A stretch of 42,932 nt of DNA, taken from Candidatus Sulfotelmatobacter sp. Its GTDB lineage: Bacteria > Acidobacteriota > Terriglobia > Terriglobales > Acidobacteriaceae. Location: assembly GCA_030039165.1 (NCBI GenBank), contig JASHQM010000190.1, forward strand, positions 1 to 42,932, written 5' to 3'. Below, piece by piece: positions 34,105-42,915 of the stretch; position 1 is the stretch's first letter; each line of letters begins with the position of its first letter. Position numbers and translations under genes: made by a program. Under the pieces are notes generated by a model. The model did no database searches, was not told the origin of the DNA, and worked only from the letters and a program-made list of their open reading frames with translations.

Positions 34105-34306
34105 GGTTACAGTGTTCAGAGTTCGCGAAGCGTTAAGACCGTAAGCTATTCAGGCTGATCGTATTTTACAGGGGTAGGAATTGCGCCTTGTTAGAGAATC
34201 TGGTACGCCGAGGTTACTTTGGTTCGGCTGCGCACCACGTTGACTTGTTGAACCAGGGTTCTAGGCCCCGCCTGCGCTCCCCGCGCAAGCGTCCAGCGGC
34301 GCCATC

Positions 34307-34334
34307 TTGACTTCCCGTAAAACCGTAGTATGGT
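34307..34334 (+). promoter_or_regulatory. Sigma-70-like promoter of the STAS-protein gene
   Basis: TTGACT and TATGGT are spaced by 16 bases. The leader of about 110 bases has two hairpins (GCCGG/CCGGC near 34351 and GCCCTG/CAGGGC near 34390). The remaining 34105-34306 shows no gene or clear signal. Confidence 0.5.
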
Positions 34335-34452
34335 ATTGGGATTTGTTGGGCCGGAACTAGACCGGCTCAGCTGGGGATTCTTTCATCGCGCCCTGTTCAG
34401 GGCACGTAGTCGGGTTTGATCCGCGTTCGATTTTTTTCGCAAGGAGGCCACA

Positions 34453-34809
34453 ATGGCCGCAAATCCTATTCCGGTTCCCGAACTGACCTTCGAGATCGTC
34501 AAAAGTCCACCAGAGATCTTCGTCCGCTGCAACGGCAGAATCGTTTCCGCGACAGCGCAAGATCTCCGCGGCACTGTTCGCGACCTGATCCCCGGTACGA
34601 AGAGAGTAGTTCTCGACCTGACCAATGTCAGCTACATGGATAGTTCCGGCTTGGGCGCTATCGTCAGTATCTACCTGACTGCCAAAAGACAGGACTGCGA
34701 ACTTAAGCTGATTAATCTGAATCAGCGCCTCAAGGAACTGTTCCGGCTCACCAAGCTAGCAAAGATTTTTGAAGGCCACGAGGACATGCTGGGCGTGACA
34801 CCGGACTGA
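34453..34809 (+). CDS. Anti-sigma-factor antagonist (STAS domain)
   Basis: The 118-residue single STAS domain resembles SpoIIAA/RsbV. The phosphorylation loop reads VSYMDSSGLGAIVSIY, with Ser64/Ser65 after Asp63. Such proteins bind an anti-sigma kinase when unphosphorylated and so free a sigma factor; related ones work in chemosensory or polysaccharide control. AAGGAGG stands six bases before the ATG, an ideal ribosome site. No anti-sigma kinase or sigma factor gene is adjacent, so the partner is unknown. Confidence 0.92.
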   Translation: MAANPIPVPELTFEIVKSPPEIFVRCNGRIVSATAQDLRGTVRDLIPGTKRVVLDLTNVSYMDSSGLGAIVSIYLTAKRQDCELKLINLNQRLKELFRLTKLAKIFEGHEDMLGVTPD

Positions 34810-34832
34810 TCCTGGGCGAGTTTTCCACAGAG

Positions 34833-34856
34833 CGGCTGTGACAGCTATCACAGCCG
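34833..34856. repeat. Perfect hairpin after the STAS gene
   Basis: CGGCTGTGA and TCACAGCCG (9 bp, loop CAGCTA) lie 23 bases after the stop. There is no T-run, so it is more likely a processing or protective stem than a terminator. Confidence 0.45.
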
Positions 34857-34944
34857 GAGCCCATCCGCGGGCGTAGCTTGAGCAGATTCCCGAATCGGGC
34901 GTTCGTGTGCCCCCTCACCGAATTCCCCGGGCCGGGAGTTTCCC

Positions 34945-36492
34945 ATGCTCTACAAGACTCTCAGCGCCGCGGTGTACGGCATCGACGCCAATATCATTCA
35001 AGTGGAGGTGGATTGCTCAGGCATCAAGTGCGATCAAGACCATTTCCACACCGTCGGCCTGCCCGATGCCGCGGTGCGCGAGAGCCGCGACCGCGTGCGC
35101 GCCGCGCTGAAGAACTGCGGCTACGATATCCCACCCACGCATATCACCATCAATCTTGCTCCTGCTGACATAAAAAAAGAGGGGTCAGGATTCGATTTAC
35201 CGATGGCGCTCGGCATCGTTGGCGCTTATGGCGGGCTGACCAAGAAAGATATTCCTGACTGCCTGTTTATCGGCGAGCTTTCGCTCGACGGGGGAGTGCG
35301 CGGCATCCGCGGCACCCTGCCGATTGCCCTTGAAGCCCGCTCCCGGAAAATTTCGCGGGTGGTGGTTCCCGAGGCCAATGCGCGCGAAGCCGCCATGGTC
35401 GGAGGAGTCGATGTTTACCCGGTGCGCTCATTGCTGGATGTGATTCACTTCGTCAATTCCGGCAATGGGATCGTTCCAATGAAGGCCGATGGCGATGCCC
35501 TGCTGCGCGAGTCGCAGGAATTCCTGGTTGATTTCAAAGACGTGCGCGGTCAGCAAACGGCGAAGCGCGCGATTGAGATCGCCTGCGCTGGCGGCCACAA
35601 CATATTGATGATCGGCCCGCCGGGGTCTGGCAAGACGATGCTGGCCAAGCGCATGCCCACGATCTTGCCGCCGCTCACGTTCGAAGAAGCTCTGGAAACG
35701 ACCAAGATTCACAGCGTGGCTGGCGTGCTCGAGCCGGGAAGCGGCCTGGTGGGCACCCGGCCGTATCGCGCGCCGCATCACACAATTTCCGATGCCGGGC
35801 TGATTGGCGGAGGAATAGTTCCGCGTCCGGGCGAAGTTTCGCTTTCCCATAACGGGCTTCTCTTCCTCGACGAACTGCCCGAGTTTCCCCGCAACGTTCT
35901 CGAGGTTCTGCGCCAGCCACTCGAAGATGGGTCGGTCACCATCGCCCGCGCCTCGATGGCGCTGACGTTTCCGGCGCGGTTCATGCTGGCGGCGGCCATG
36001 AATCCCTGCCCCTGTGGCTTCCACAACGACCGCACCCGCGAGTGCCAGTGCACCACGCCAATGATTCAGCGCTACATCTCAAAGATCTCCGGGCCGCTGA
36101 TGGACCGCATTGATATTCACATCGATGTGCCCGCGGTGAACTACAAAGAGATGCGCTCGAGCTCAGAACCTGAAGGCTCAGCCAAGATTCGTGAGCGCGT
36201 GGTGCGCACGCGCAGAACGCAACTGGCTCGCTTCGCTCCCGCGCGCCATAGGATCTATTGCAACGCGCAGATGTCGTCGCGCCACATCCGGCAGTTCTGC
36301 GAACTTTCCACCGATTGCGAACGCCTGCTGGAACGCGCCATGACCCAGCAGGGACTCAGCGCCCGAGCCCATGATCGCATTTTGAAAGTGGCGCGTACCA
36401 TCGCCGACATCGAAGACGCTGCCGCCATCGAGCCCAAGCACATTGCTGAAGCCATCCAGTACCGGTCGCTGGATCGCACGTACTGGACGTGA
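34945..36492 (+). CDS. comM: YifB/ComM-family Mg-chelatase-like AAA+ ATPase
   Basis: The 515-residue protein has an N-terminal LonC-like domain ([14 protein letters not shown]... [23 protein letters not shown]), a Walker [10 protein letters not shown], Walker [11 protein letters not shown], the family motif [17 protein letters not shown], a four-cysteine stretch [11 protein letters not shown]...CQC that may bind zinc, and a C-terminal Mg_chelatase_C domain. ComM is a hexameric helicase that aids branch migration during natural transformation in other bacteria. GGGAG precedes the ATG. No competence gene is close by. Confidence 0.93.
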   Translation: MLYKTLSAAVYGIDANIIQVEVDCSGIKCDQDHFHTVGLPDAAVRESRDRVRAALKNCGYDIPPTHITINLAPADIKKEGSGFDLPMALGIVGAYGGLTKKDIPDCLFIGELSLDGGVRGIRGTLPIALEARSRKISRVVVPEANAREAAMVGGVDVYPVRSLLDVIHFVNSGNGIVPMKADGDALLRESQEFLVDFKDVRGQQTAKRAIEIACAGGHNILMIGPPGSGKTMLAKRMPTILPPLTFEEALETTKIHSVAGVLEPGSGLVGTRPYRAPHHTISDAGLIGGGIVPRPGEVSLSHNGLLFLDELPEFPRNVLEVLRQPLEDGSVTIARASMALTFPARFMLAAAMNPCPCGFHNDRTRECQCTTPMIQRYISKISGPLMDRIDIHIDVPAVNYKEMRSSSEPEGSAKIRERVVRTRRTQLARFAPARHRIYCNAQMSSRHIRQFCELSTDCERLLERAMTQQGLSARAHDRILKVARTIADIEDAAAIEPKHIAEAIQYRSLDRTYWT

Positions 36493-36601
36493 TCCGGTTC
36501 CAAACTTCAGCTTTCACTCGATCGGCGCCTCACGAACAAGTAAGGGATCTGTATTGCTGGAAAATTCCGCCTCCGCTTCCCTTTTCACAACTTTTCTGGC
36601 A

Positions 36602-37732
36602 CTACTTATCGCCGCACGATGGCACCGGCTCTTGCACGGTGTTGTCCCGGTTACTGAGAAAACAAAAATCCAGAAGACCCTTGTATTCGTCTCTCACGTC
36701 GACGGGTACATCACGATCGACGAGTTGCTCGAATTTGAAATCGATGGCTCCGCTCTCATGCACAGTCGCCAGCACATAGCCGTACGCGTAAGTGAGAGCA
36801 AGCGTGTTGGGGGGAAGACTGTCAGGTAAGCGGTAGCGTCTCGCGCCCGCGGTACCTACTAGTACTCCAGTCAGAACGTTCTCCGTCTTGCCATCGTTTA
36901 GGGGCAAAGAGTGCTTGTTCTTCCAGTACTCGGTGTTGAAGAGATCTTGCACATAGAAATGAGAATGACTGGCAATGAGGTAAACGCGCTTGTGAGTGGT
37001 ATTCTGCAATTCCCATAGATCTTCATAAGCCCGCCGGCCGCTCTCCAGGCTTTTGCGATTGTCTTCCGCCGAAGAATACGGGTCACCATTCATGCTGTGG
37101 CCACAAGCCAGACTGTTCGGCAGCGCGCGATGCATCCCCACTACAACCGCCTTCAACGCCGCATCGGCCTCATCATCCTTCAAGACTTGTTCCAGCCACG
37201 CCATTTGGGCGTCGTCGAAACCGGCATCAAAGGAGTTGTCGAGGCTGATGAAATCGACGTTGCGCTGGTTCCAGTGGTAATAGGCTGTTTTTGACCCGCC
37301 AATCCACTTGCTGAATTTTGTGATGAATGCCTGATGGCTCAACTCTTTATCGGCCGCCGTATTACCATGCAAATAGAGTTCATGATTGCCGATGACCAGG
37401 TGAACCGGGATTGATGCGAAGGGAGCTATCTCGTGCTTGAGGAAATCGTCCCAGGCGGCCTTGCGATATTCCGCCTGCGTGAGTTTGTGGCCTGAGTTTT
37501 GCATGTCCTCATCGGGAGCTGTGCCGGCGCGAAAATCTCCAAGATGCCAGTAGAACTCGATATCGTGGGAGCGGGCGTTGCTGGCAATGGCAGGCATTAC
37601 CACATCTCCACAGTTCCTGGAATCGCCCGAAACGGCGAAACTCCAAGTGCTCTCGTGATCTCTCTGAGCGTGCGAGAGCAGCGACATGAGGCAAACAACC
37701 GCAATAAGAAAGGCACTCGAACGGAGAAGCAT
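36602..37732 (-). CDS. Secreted calcineurin-like metallophosphoesterase
   Basis: From the ATG after GGAGGAACC the protein has 376 residues with a signal peptide (LLRSSAFLIAVVCLMSLLSHAQ). The frame is open further upstream but the ribosome site and signal peptide fix this start. Metal-binding motifs are GDSRNCGD (near the N-terminus), WHLGDF, VIGNHELY, GMHRALPNS and SHSHFY, the usual D-x-H/GD/GNH/H/GHxH order with small changes (first motif GDS). It should be exported and cleave phosphate esters of unknown identity. It stands alone, convergent with comM. Confidence 0.85.
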   Translation of the reverse strand: MLLRSSAFLIAVVCLMSLLSHAQRDHESTWSFAVSGDSRNCGDVVMPAIASNARSHDIEFYWHLGDFRAGTAPDEDMQNSGHKLTQAEYRKAAWDDFLKHEIAPFASIPVHLVIGNHELYLHGNTAADKELSHQAFITKFSKWIGGSKTAYYHWNQRNVDFISLDNSFDAGFDDAQMAWLEQVLKDDEADAALKAVVVGMHRALPNSLACGHSMNGDPYSSAEDNRKSLESGRRAYEDLWELQNTTHKRVYLIASHSHFYVQDLFNTEYWKNKHSLPLNDGKTENVLTGVLVGTAGARRYRLPDSLPPNTLALTYAYGYVLATVHESGAIDFKFEQLVDRDVPVDVRDEYKGLLDFCFLSNRDNTVQEPVPSCGDK

Positions 37733-37950
37733 GGTTCCTCCGATTGCAGCATGGGCAAGACAAGTTGAGAGTACCTCAGTTGTCAAGCTCGTGCAGAGTG
37801 CGGTAGGAATGCAAGATTCGCGGTAGGCGTGAGCGGAGACGCTCGACGCCAACCTTTGCGGAGATTCTTAACCTACTTTCAGGCTCCCGGCGTATCTTGC
37901 GCTACCGGGTTCTGATGTGGAGGAGGATTAGGATATCAGCAAGAATTCTC

Positions 37951-38460
37951 TCACGCCGCTGGCGCGCGCACGAGGGCATCGTACTCCTGCTGCGATTGCG
38001 CAGGCAGCAACACCCAAAGCGTGTAGACACCCACTGCTGTGCCGAAGGGAATGTTGAACAGCGAGAGGAATCCGAGAACGATGGCGAGAATGCGCGCCCA
38101 GGATTCGCGTTGTAGCAACCCCCACCCAGTCAGGAACCCAACCGCCGCTTTGGCGAGTACAAATATACCGATTACACTTAACAGCGGACGCAGGAACCCG
38201 GTCGGTGGTCCTTGCGCGCCCATATCCACGAAATCGTGCAAATGAGCGAATAAGGAATTTGCCAGAACGAGGAGAACGACTCCGCCGATGCTGCTTAATG
38301 CGGACACAGCCAGCCAAAAAATCCCCAGCAGTTGAATGTGTCCCTGCACTCGCCCGGGCCGCTGCGGAATCACGGATACTGGTCCGACAACCTGTTTACC
38401 GCAGCGGCTGCAAAAAGCCTGCCCCGGTTGAACTGCCGCCCCGCATCCATCGCAGAACAT
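37951..38460 (-). CDS. Zinc-ribbon membrane protein, unknown function
   Basis: The 169-residue protein begins with a zinc ribbon (Cys3, Cys6, Cys17, Cys20 in FCDGCGAAV...AFCSRCGKQ), then about three hydrophobic segments: LLGIFWLAVSALSSIGGVVLLVLANSL (about 44-70, given by its ends LLGIF and LANSL), PLLSVIGIFVLAKAAVGFLTG and ILAIVLGFLSLFNIPFGTAVGVYTLW. AGGAGC precedes the ATG. Ribbon-plus-membrane proteins of this kind are widespread and uncharacterised. The region between it and the phosphoesterase start (37733-37950) shows no gene. Confidence 0.82.
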   Translation of the reverse strand: MFCDGCGAAVQPGQAFCSRCGKQVVGPVSVIPQRPGRVQGHIQLLGIFWLAVSALSSIGGVVLLVLANSLFAHLHDFVDMGAQGPPTGFLRPLLSVIGIFVLAKAAVGFLTGWGLLQRESWARILAIVLGFLSLFNIPFGTAVGVYTLWVLLPAQSQQEYDALVRAPAA

Positions 38461-38523
38461 TTTGTTCGCTCCTGGTTAGTGATACGTTCGTCGTCGCGCC
38501 TAGGTTCCCACGAGAAGCGTGCC

Positions 38524-38560
38524 GAAGGTTCAAGGTTTCAAAGGTTTCATAGGTTTCAAG
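38524..38560. repeat. Short tandem repeat, unit about 9 bp
   Basis: Three near-identical copies of AAGGTTTCA (38532-38540, 38541-38549, 38550-38558 with T for A) with degenerate flanks. Possible replication-slippage site with no evident function. Confidence 0.6.
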
Positions 38561-38669
38561 GCTTCCGAGCTTCGACATTATCAATCATTTGAGACTCTGC
38601 TGATCTCGTTCCACGTCCGATCCGAAAAGGCGCGGCCTCGAATTGCGAACTTGCAAACTTTAGATCAAC

Positions 38670-38753
38670 GAAAAGGCCACCCGGCAACTGGGCGGCCTTC
38701 TCTTCAAGGGAGAATAGTTCCAACGGAGGCTTAGATTCCGTCAAAACTTTCTG
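38670..38753 (-). ncRNA. Candidate small RNA with CCUCC motif
   Basis: A promoter (38760-38789) and a terminator-like hairpin (38673-38699) enclose about 84 bases with no good gene. The RNA would fold into ACGGA/UCCGU (nine-base loop), UUCUC/GAGAA, then the terminal stem AAGGCCGCCC/GGGUGGCCUU. The first arm holds GCCUCCG and the second UUCUCCC, sequences that could pair with ribosome-binding sites. A TTG-initiated frame passes through, but it would place its codons across the terminator. Alternatively this is the 3' end of the DUF6599-like gene transcript. Confidence 0.45.
38671..38699 (-). terminator. Terminator-like hairpin of the candidate small RNA
   Basis: On the minus strand AAGGCCGCCC and GGGTGGCCTT pair over ten positions with one G-T (an A-C mismatch in the other orientation), followed by TTCGTT; the T-run is weak. 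Confidence 0.6.
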
Positions 38754-38759
38754 GACAAA

Positions 38760-38789
38760 ATCTTATGAGCCGAAAAAGCGGGGTGTCAA
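38760..38789 (-). promoter_or_regulatory. Sigma-70-like promoter of the candidate small RNA
   Basis: Perfect TTGACA (38789-38784) and TAAGAT (38765-38760) with an 18-base spacer on the minus strand. Confidence 0.55.
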
Positions 38790-38820
38790 GCAATTTTATC
38801 CGAAATAAATCCCTTTAGTT

Positions 38821-38835
38821 TCTGTAAGTTACAGA
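38821..38835. promoter_or_regulatory. Perfect 15-bp palindrome, possible operator
   Basis: TCTGTAA-G-TTACAGA is symmetric about one central base and lies 32 bases upstream of the -35 box of the candidate small RNA promoter. Confidence 0.4.
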
Positions 38836-38916
38836 TAACGTCAATATGGCCCGCAGGCGTTTCAAATTGGGACAAATTAGTCTAACGATACGCCTAACCC
38901 GCTAATTGTGAAGCAG

Positions 38917-40125
38917 TTAAGACCGGGGAATCCCGCTACGAGCACTCTTGGAAGTCACGGAACCTTCCTCTAGCCTCTCTTCCACCTCCAGCCTCTGTTC
39001 CAGATGCAGGGCGATGAAATCGGTTTGGTCGGGATCACCAAATACCGGCCCGGGAAAATACTTCCGCAAAAGAACCCGCGCCCCGCCGAATGCCAGTCCT
39101 GCCGCAATCGAGATCGCTCCCACGATAATGCAGAGAAGAATGATGTTGAACAAAAGATTGGCGAGATTGTCCTTCTTGTCAAAATAGGTGTTCTGGTTCC
39201 AGGTGACGCTGGCTTCATAATGCACCGCCCCCAAGAGCGCCTGCGCATCGCTAGCCGCAAGCAGACCTGACGCGATGACAACGATTGGGCCGGTGCGTTT
39301 ATCGAAAAAGGGTCCCACGTTTTGGACCGCCGAAACTCCCGCCTGAGGTTGCGCGGCATGATTGGCCAAATCGATGCGCCGGAGGTGCTCGGCAGCCAGC
39401 GCGGGGGTGGGGTATTCAACCAGCATCAGGGTCGCTTCTCCGCCAGGAATGGAGTATTTCCCCAAGGCCACTTCCGGGCTGGAGCCGAAATCGACCAGAT
39501 CTGCACCTAAGGGCGACCCGATCGCCCCCAAAGCCAACGGCCCCTCAGCATATTTCTCGGTGTTCGCCTTGTAATTGTGCTGAGGCATGTAGGCAAGAAT
39601 CGGGGGCAGGCTGCCGGCGTTACCAACTGGCCGGGGCAGCAGGCCGGCCAACTCACGCAGTGCCGCCGGTGACATGGCTGTCACCTGGCTGAAGACGGCA
39701 TCCACAAGGATGTCACCACGGTAAAACAGAACCCGGTTTCCCAAGGAGGCCCCTTGATCACCAATCTCTTCGCGGGGCATCTCCGGGCGTAGATAAAATG
39801 TGTAGGCTCCGAATGCACCGCTGGCGTCGTTGAACCGAGCCGCGCGGATCTTTACGGTGCGGCCGTCATCGCTCTTATAGGTAGCGGTGGCAAGGTCAGC
39901 GAATCCATATTCGTTCAGCAGGGCGGCATTGCTCGGATCGGCGGCGGCGGCATCTTTGCTGGCCTCAGGCGGGTCTTGCATCTGCCATCCAGCAAATTGC
40001 TGGGGAAGAATGGGTGGCAAGGGTGCTTTCGAGGCGGGGTCAGCCGCGAAAGCGGCGGCGAGCAGCCACACGATCACCGTCAGATACAAAAGACTGCGCC
40101 TAGGAGACAGAAAACAACGCGACAC
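38917..40125 (-). CDS. Secreted/membrane DUF6599-like protein
   Basis: From the GTG at 40125, six bases after AAGGAAGGGG, the product has 402 residues. The frame is open ten codons further to another GTG without a ribosome site. It starts with a signal peptide (LLYLTVIVWLLAAAFAADP). The large outer part has FAGWQMQ, YGFADLATATYKSDDGRTVKIRAARFNDASGAFGAYTFY and GNRVLFYRGDILVDAVF. Near the C-terminus is one membrane segment (LLFNIILLCIIVGAISIAAGLAFGG) with a short charged tail inside the cell. I recognise this as the DUF6599 kind found mostly in Acidobacteriota, of unknown function. It is divergent from the LolA-like gene. Confidence 0.8.
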   Translation of the reverse strand: MSRCFLSPRRSLLYLTVIVWLLAAAFAADPASKAPLPPILPQQFAGWQMQDPPEASKDAAAADPSNAALLNEYGFADLATATYKSDDGRTVKIRAARFNDASGAFGAYTFYLRPEMPREEIGDQGASLGNRVLFYRGDILVDAVFSQVTAMSPAALRELAGLLPRPVGNAGSLPPILAYMPQHNYKANTEKYAEGPLALGAIGSPLGADLVDFGSSPEVALGKYSIPGGEATLMLVEYPTPALAAEHLRRIDLANHAAQPQAGVSAVQNVGPFFDKRTGPIVVIASGLLAASDAQALLGAVHYEASVTWNQNTYFDKKDNLANLLFNIILLCIIVGAISIAAGLAFGGARVLLRKYFPGPVFGDPDQTDFIALHLEQRLEVEERLEEGSVTSKSARSGIPRS

Positions 40126-40240
40126 ACGAATCCCCTTCCTTTGATTAGACCACACTGTAGGGGGAAAAGTTCCGCCGAATCCCTACAGAGACCGCATTGC
40201 CCCGGCCATTACCTTTCCTTCCCTGCCTCGTCTACACCTC

Positions 40241-40951
40241 ATGCGCCGGATAGCCGTCGTCCTCGCTGTCGCGACCTCATTGCTGGCTCAAAACTCAGAA
40301 CTCAAAACCGCCGCAGCCGTGCTTGATCGCTACAAGCAGGCACTGGGCGGCGCGGATGCGATTGCCAAGGTGCAATCCGAAACCATCCGCGGCGAGCTTG
40401 AAGGCACCGGGGTCACCTTCGTCAACTACGCCAAACCGTTCAAGACACTGACCAAGATCACGCTGCCCGATGGCAAGCAAATCACCCAGGGATTTGATGG
40501 CAAGGTATCTTGGACCGTCACTTCTGAGGGCGCGAGTATCGACAAAGACACACCACTCGAATCCATCCGGCGCGATGCCGACCTGCAGTATCCGCTGCAT
40601 CAGCCTGACTATTTCCAGAAGTTCGAACTCGCCGGCGTGACCGATTTTGAAGGCCACAAGTGCTATTGGCTGCACGGCACGACGCACTGGGGAAAAGACA
40701 ACAATCAGTTTTACGACGTGAACAGCGGATTGTTGGTCGGCTACCGCTTCCAGGTCGATACCGCTTCAAAGGACATCGCTATTGCACTGTTCGACGACTA
40801 CAAACGCTTCGGTGATCTGCTAGTCGCTACTAAGAATGTCTCCCGTGTGGGAGATCGGACTCAGACGTACATCTATAAATCGGTGAGCTACGAACCACTC
40901 GCGGATTCTCTGTTCGAACTGCCGCCGGCCGTGAAGGATCTGATGCATTGA
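40241..40951 (+). CDS. Secreted LolA-like protein of unknown function
   Basis: The 236-residue product has a short signal peptide (IAVVLAVATSLLAQ). The mature part begins AAAVLDRYKQALGGADAIAKVQSETIRGELE, a pattern of the outer-membrane lipoprotein-sorting (LolA/LolB-like) fold, and continues with strands such as ITQGFDGKVSWTVT, KCYWLHGTTHWGKDNNQFYDVNSGLLVGY and YEPLADSLFELPPAV. Such proteins may carry lipids across the periplasm. No ribosome site is obvious before the ATG. It precedes the CocE-type hydrolase by 59 bases. Confidence 0.78.
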   Translation: MRRIAVVLAVATSLLAQNSELKTAAAVLDRYKQALGGADAIAKVQSETIRGELEGTGVTFVNYAKPFKTLTKITLPDGKQITQGFDGKVSWTVTSEGASIDKDTPLESIRRDADLQYPLHQPDYFQKFELAGVTDFEGHKCYWLHGTTHWGKDNNQFYDVNSGLLVGYRFQVDTASKDIAIALFDDYKRFGDLLVATKNVSRVGDRTQTYIYKSVSYEPLADSLFELPPAVKDLMH

Positions 40952-41010
40952 TCGGGCAATGAGACAATCGAGCACAATTCCGGCTAGTTTCCTGTATACT
41001 GCGCCGTCTC

Positions 41011-42915
41011 ATGAAAACGACCTTGAGAACTCCGCTCTCATCTCTTTTCGTCCTGTCCATTCTTCTCACTCCCGCTGCTAGCCAAACTTCCCAGCAGTCG
41101 GCTCAACCTGAAGCCGCGCCCCTGTTCACCTTTCAGGAAGTCATGATTCCCGTGCGCGACGGCGTTCACCTGCAAACCGTCATCCTCGCTCCCATCGTTC
41201 AAAAAGGCCCACTGCCTATCTTGTTCCGTCGCACACCCTACGGAGTTCCCGACAAGGCGCCCACCGAGATGCCCGTGTCGTGGAAGGAACTCGCCAAAGA
41301 CGGCTACATTTTCGTCGTCCAAAACCTGCGCGGACGGTTCAAGTCGGAGGGAGTTTTCAAGCTTTCTTCGCAGGTCGATCTCAACGACCCCAGGGACACG
41401 AACGAGACCACCGACGCTTACGATTCCATCGACTGGCTGGTCAAGAATGTTCCCAACAATAACGGCAAAGTTGGCATGTACGGCGTCTCCTATGACGGCC
41501 TCACTACCGCCCTGGCGCTTCTTCACCCGCATCCCGCGCTGAAAGCCATGAGTGAGCAGGCCTCGCCAGTCGATCAATGGATGAACGACGACGATCATCG
41601 CTACGGCGCTCTGCGCGAAAGTTACGACTTTGAATACGCCGTGCTGGAACAATCCGATAAGAACAAAAACACTCATTTCGAATTCGAAACTTACGACACT
41701 TTCGAGTGGTACTTAAATCTCGGCCCGCTCTCGAACATCAACGCGAAATATCTTCACGGCTCCATTCCCTACTGGAATTCGACTATCGACCACCCCGATT
41801 ACGACGAATTCTGGAAAAAGGAAGCCTGGGTGAACCAGCTTCACTCATCCACAGTTCCGAACCTCAACGTAGCCGGATTCTGGGACCAGGAAGACCCCTG
41901 GGGCCCATGGCAGATTTTTCGCCATGCAGAACAGAACGATCCCGATCACACCAATTTCATCGTCGCCGGCCCGTGGTATCACGGCCAATGGCGAACGGCT
42001 AAAGCAGACAGCATCGGCCTGATCACGCTCGGCGGCCACGAAACCGCGCGCGAATTCCGCGAGAACATCGAAGCGCCATTCTTCCGCTACTACCTGCACG
42101 GCGAGGGTGAGAAGCCGCAATGGCAGGCCAGCATATTTCAGACCGGCTCTAACAGCTGGCACACGTACGCGGCTTGGCCGCCGAAAGAAGCGAAAGCTAC
42201 CAATCTTTATCTGCACAGCGATGGCACGTTGTCATTTGCAGCGCCTGGTGCGAAATCGGCAAGAGCCTACCGTCAATATGTTTCCGATCCCGCGAACCCC
42301 GTTCCCTATCGCCAGCGCCCTATCTCGCCAACGTATCCCGCCGGAGACTGGCGCACCTGGGAAGTTGCCGATCAACGTTTCGTCGAAGATCGTCCCGACG
42401 TGCTCACCTTCGTCAGCGAGCCGCTCGATCACGATCTCACCGTCACCGGTCCACTCGCCGCCGATCTCTTCGCCTCGACCTCAGGCACAGACAGCGATTT
42501 CATCGTGAAGCTGATCGATGTCTATCCGCAGAACGCGCAGAAAAACGACTGGAAAGATGAAGACGGCCCCAAGCCCGGCCAGTATGCGCAATCGCTGAAT
42601 GGCTACGAACTGCCTATCGCGATGGAAGTCCGCCGCGGACGCTATCTAGAAAGCTTCGAAACTCCGCACCCGCTCAAAGCCAACAAACCGATCGAATGGA
42701 ACGTTCCCCTGCGCGATCACGACCACGTTTTCCTTAAAGGACACCGCATCATGGTGCAGATTCAATCCACGTGGTTCCCGGTCATCGACCGCAACCCACA
42801 GAAATTCGTGCCCAGCATCTACAAAGCGTCAGCGTCAGACTACGTCTCAGCCACCCAGCGCATCTACTGCTCGCCCGACCTGCGGTCGCACCTTGTGCTG
42901 CCGGTCATGCCGTAA
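41011..42915 (+). CDS. Secreted CocE/NonD-family hydrolase (peptidase S15-like)
   Basis: The 634-residue alpha/beta hydrolase has a signal peptide (LSSLFVLSILLTPAASQ). The domain begins FQEVMIPVRDGVHLQTVILAPI and ILFRRTPYGVPD. The nucleophile is Ser in GMYGVSYDGLTT, and the Asp and His of the triad probably lie in GFWDQEDPWGPW and in GPWYHGQW. The C-terminal X-Pro-dipeptidyl-peptidase-like jelly roll contains DLTVTGPLAADLFASTSGTDSDFIVKLIDVYP and HRIMVQIQSTWFPVIDRNP. Relatives cleave cocaine, glutaryl-7-ACA or X-Pro peptides; many have unknown substrates. TATACT ends 10 bases before the ATG and no ribosome site is seen, so a leaderless transcript is possible. The last 17 bases of the window hold nothing. 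Confidence 0.92.
   Translation: MKTTLRTPLSSLFVLSILLTPAASQTSQQSAQPEAAPLFTFQEVMIPVRDGVHLQTVILAPIVQKGPLPILFRRTPYGVPDKAPTEMPVSWKELAKDGYIFVVQNLRGRFKSEGVFKLSSQVDLNDPRDTNETTDAYDSIDWLVKNVPNNNGKVGMYGVSYDGLTTALALLHPHPALKAMSEQASPVDQWMNDDDHRYGALRESYDFEYAVLEQSDKNKNTHFEFETYDTFEWYLNLGPLSNINAKYLHGSIPYWNSTIDHPDYDEFWKKEAWVNQLHSSTVPNLNVAGFWDQEDPWGPWQIFRHAEQNDPDHTNFIVAGPWYHGQWRTAKADSIGLITLGGHETAREFRENIEAPFFRYYLHGEGEKPQWQASIFQTGSNSWHTYAAWPPKEAKATNLYLHSDGTLSFAAPGAKSARAYRQYVSDPANPVPYRQRPISPTYPAGDWRTWEVADQRFVEDRPDVLTFVSEPLDHDLTVTGPLAADLFASTSGTDSDFIVKLIDVYPQNAQKNDWKDEDGPKPGQYAQSLNGYELPIAMEVRRGRYLESFETPHPLKANKPIEWNVPLRDHDHVFLKGHRIMVQIQSTWFPVIDRNPQKFVPSIYKASASDYVSATQRIYCSPDLRSHLVLPVMP

Noticed and set aside
38556..38744. 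Small protein read through the candidate small RNA
   Set aside because: It needs a TTG start without a ribosome site and runs across the terminator stem.
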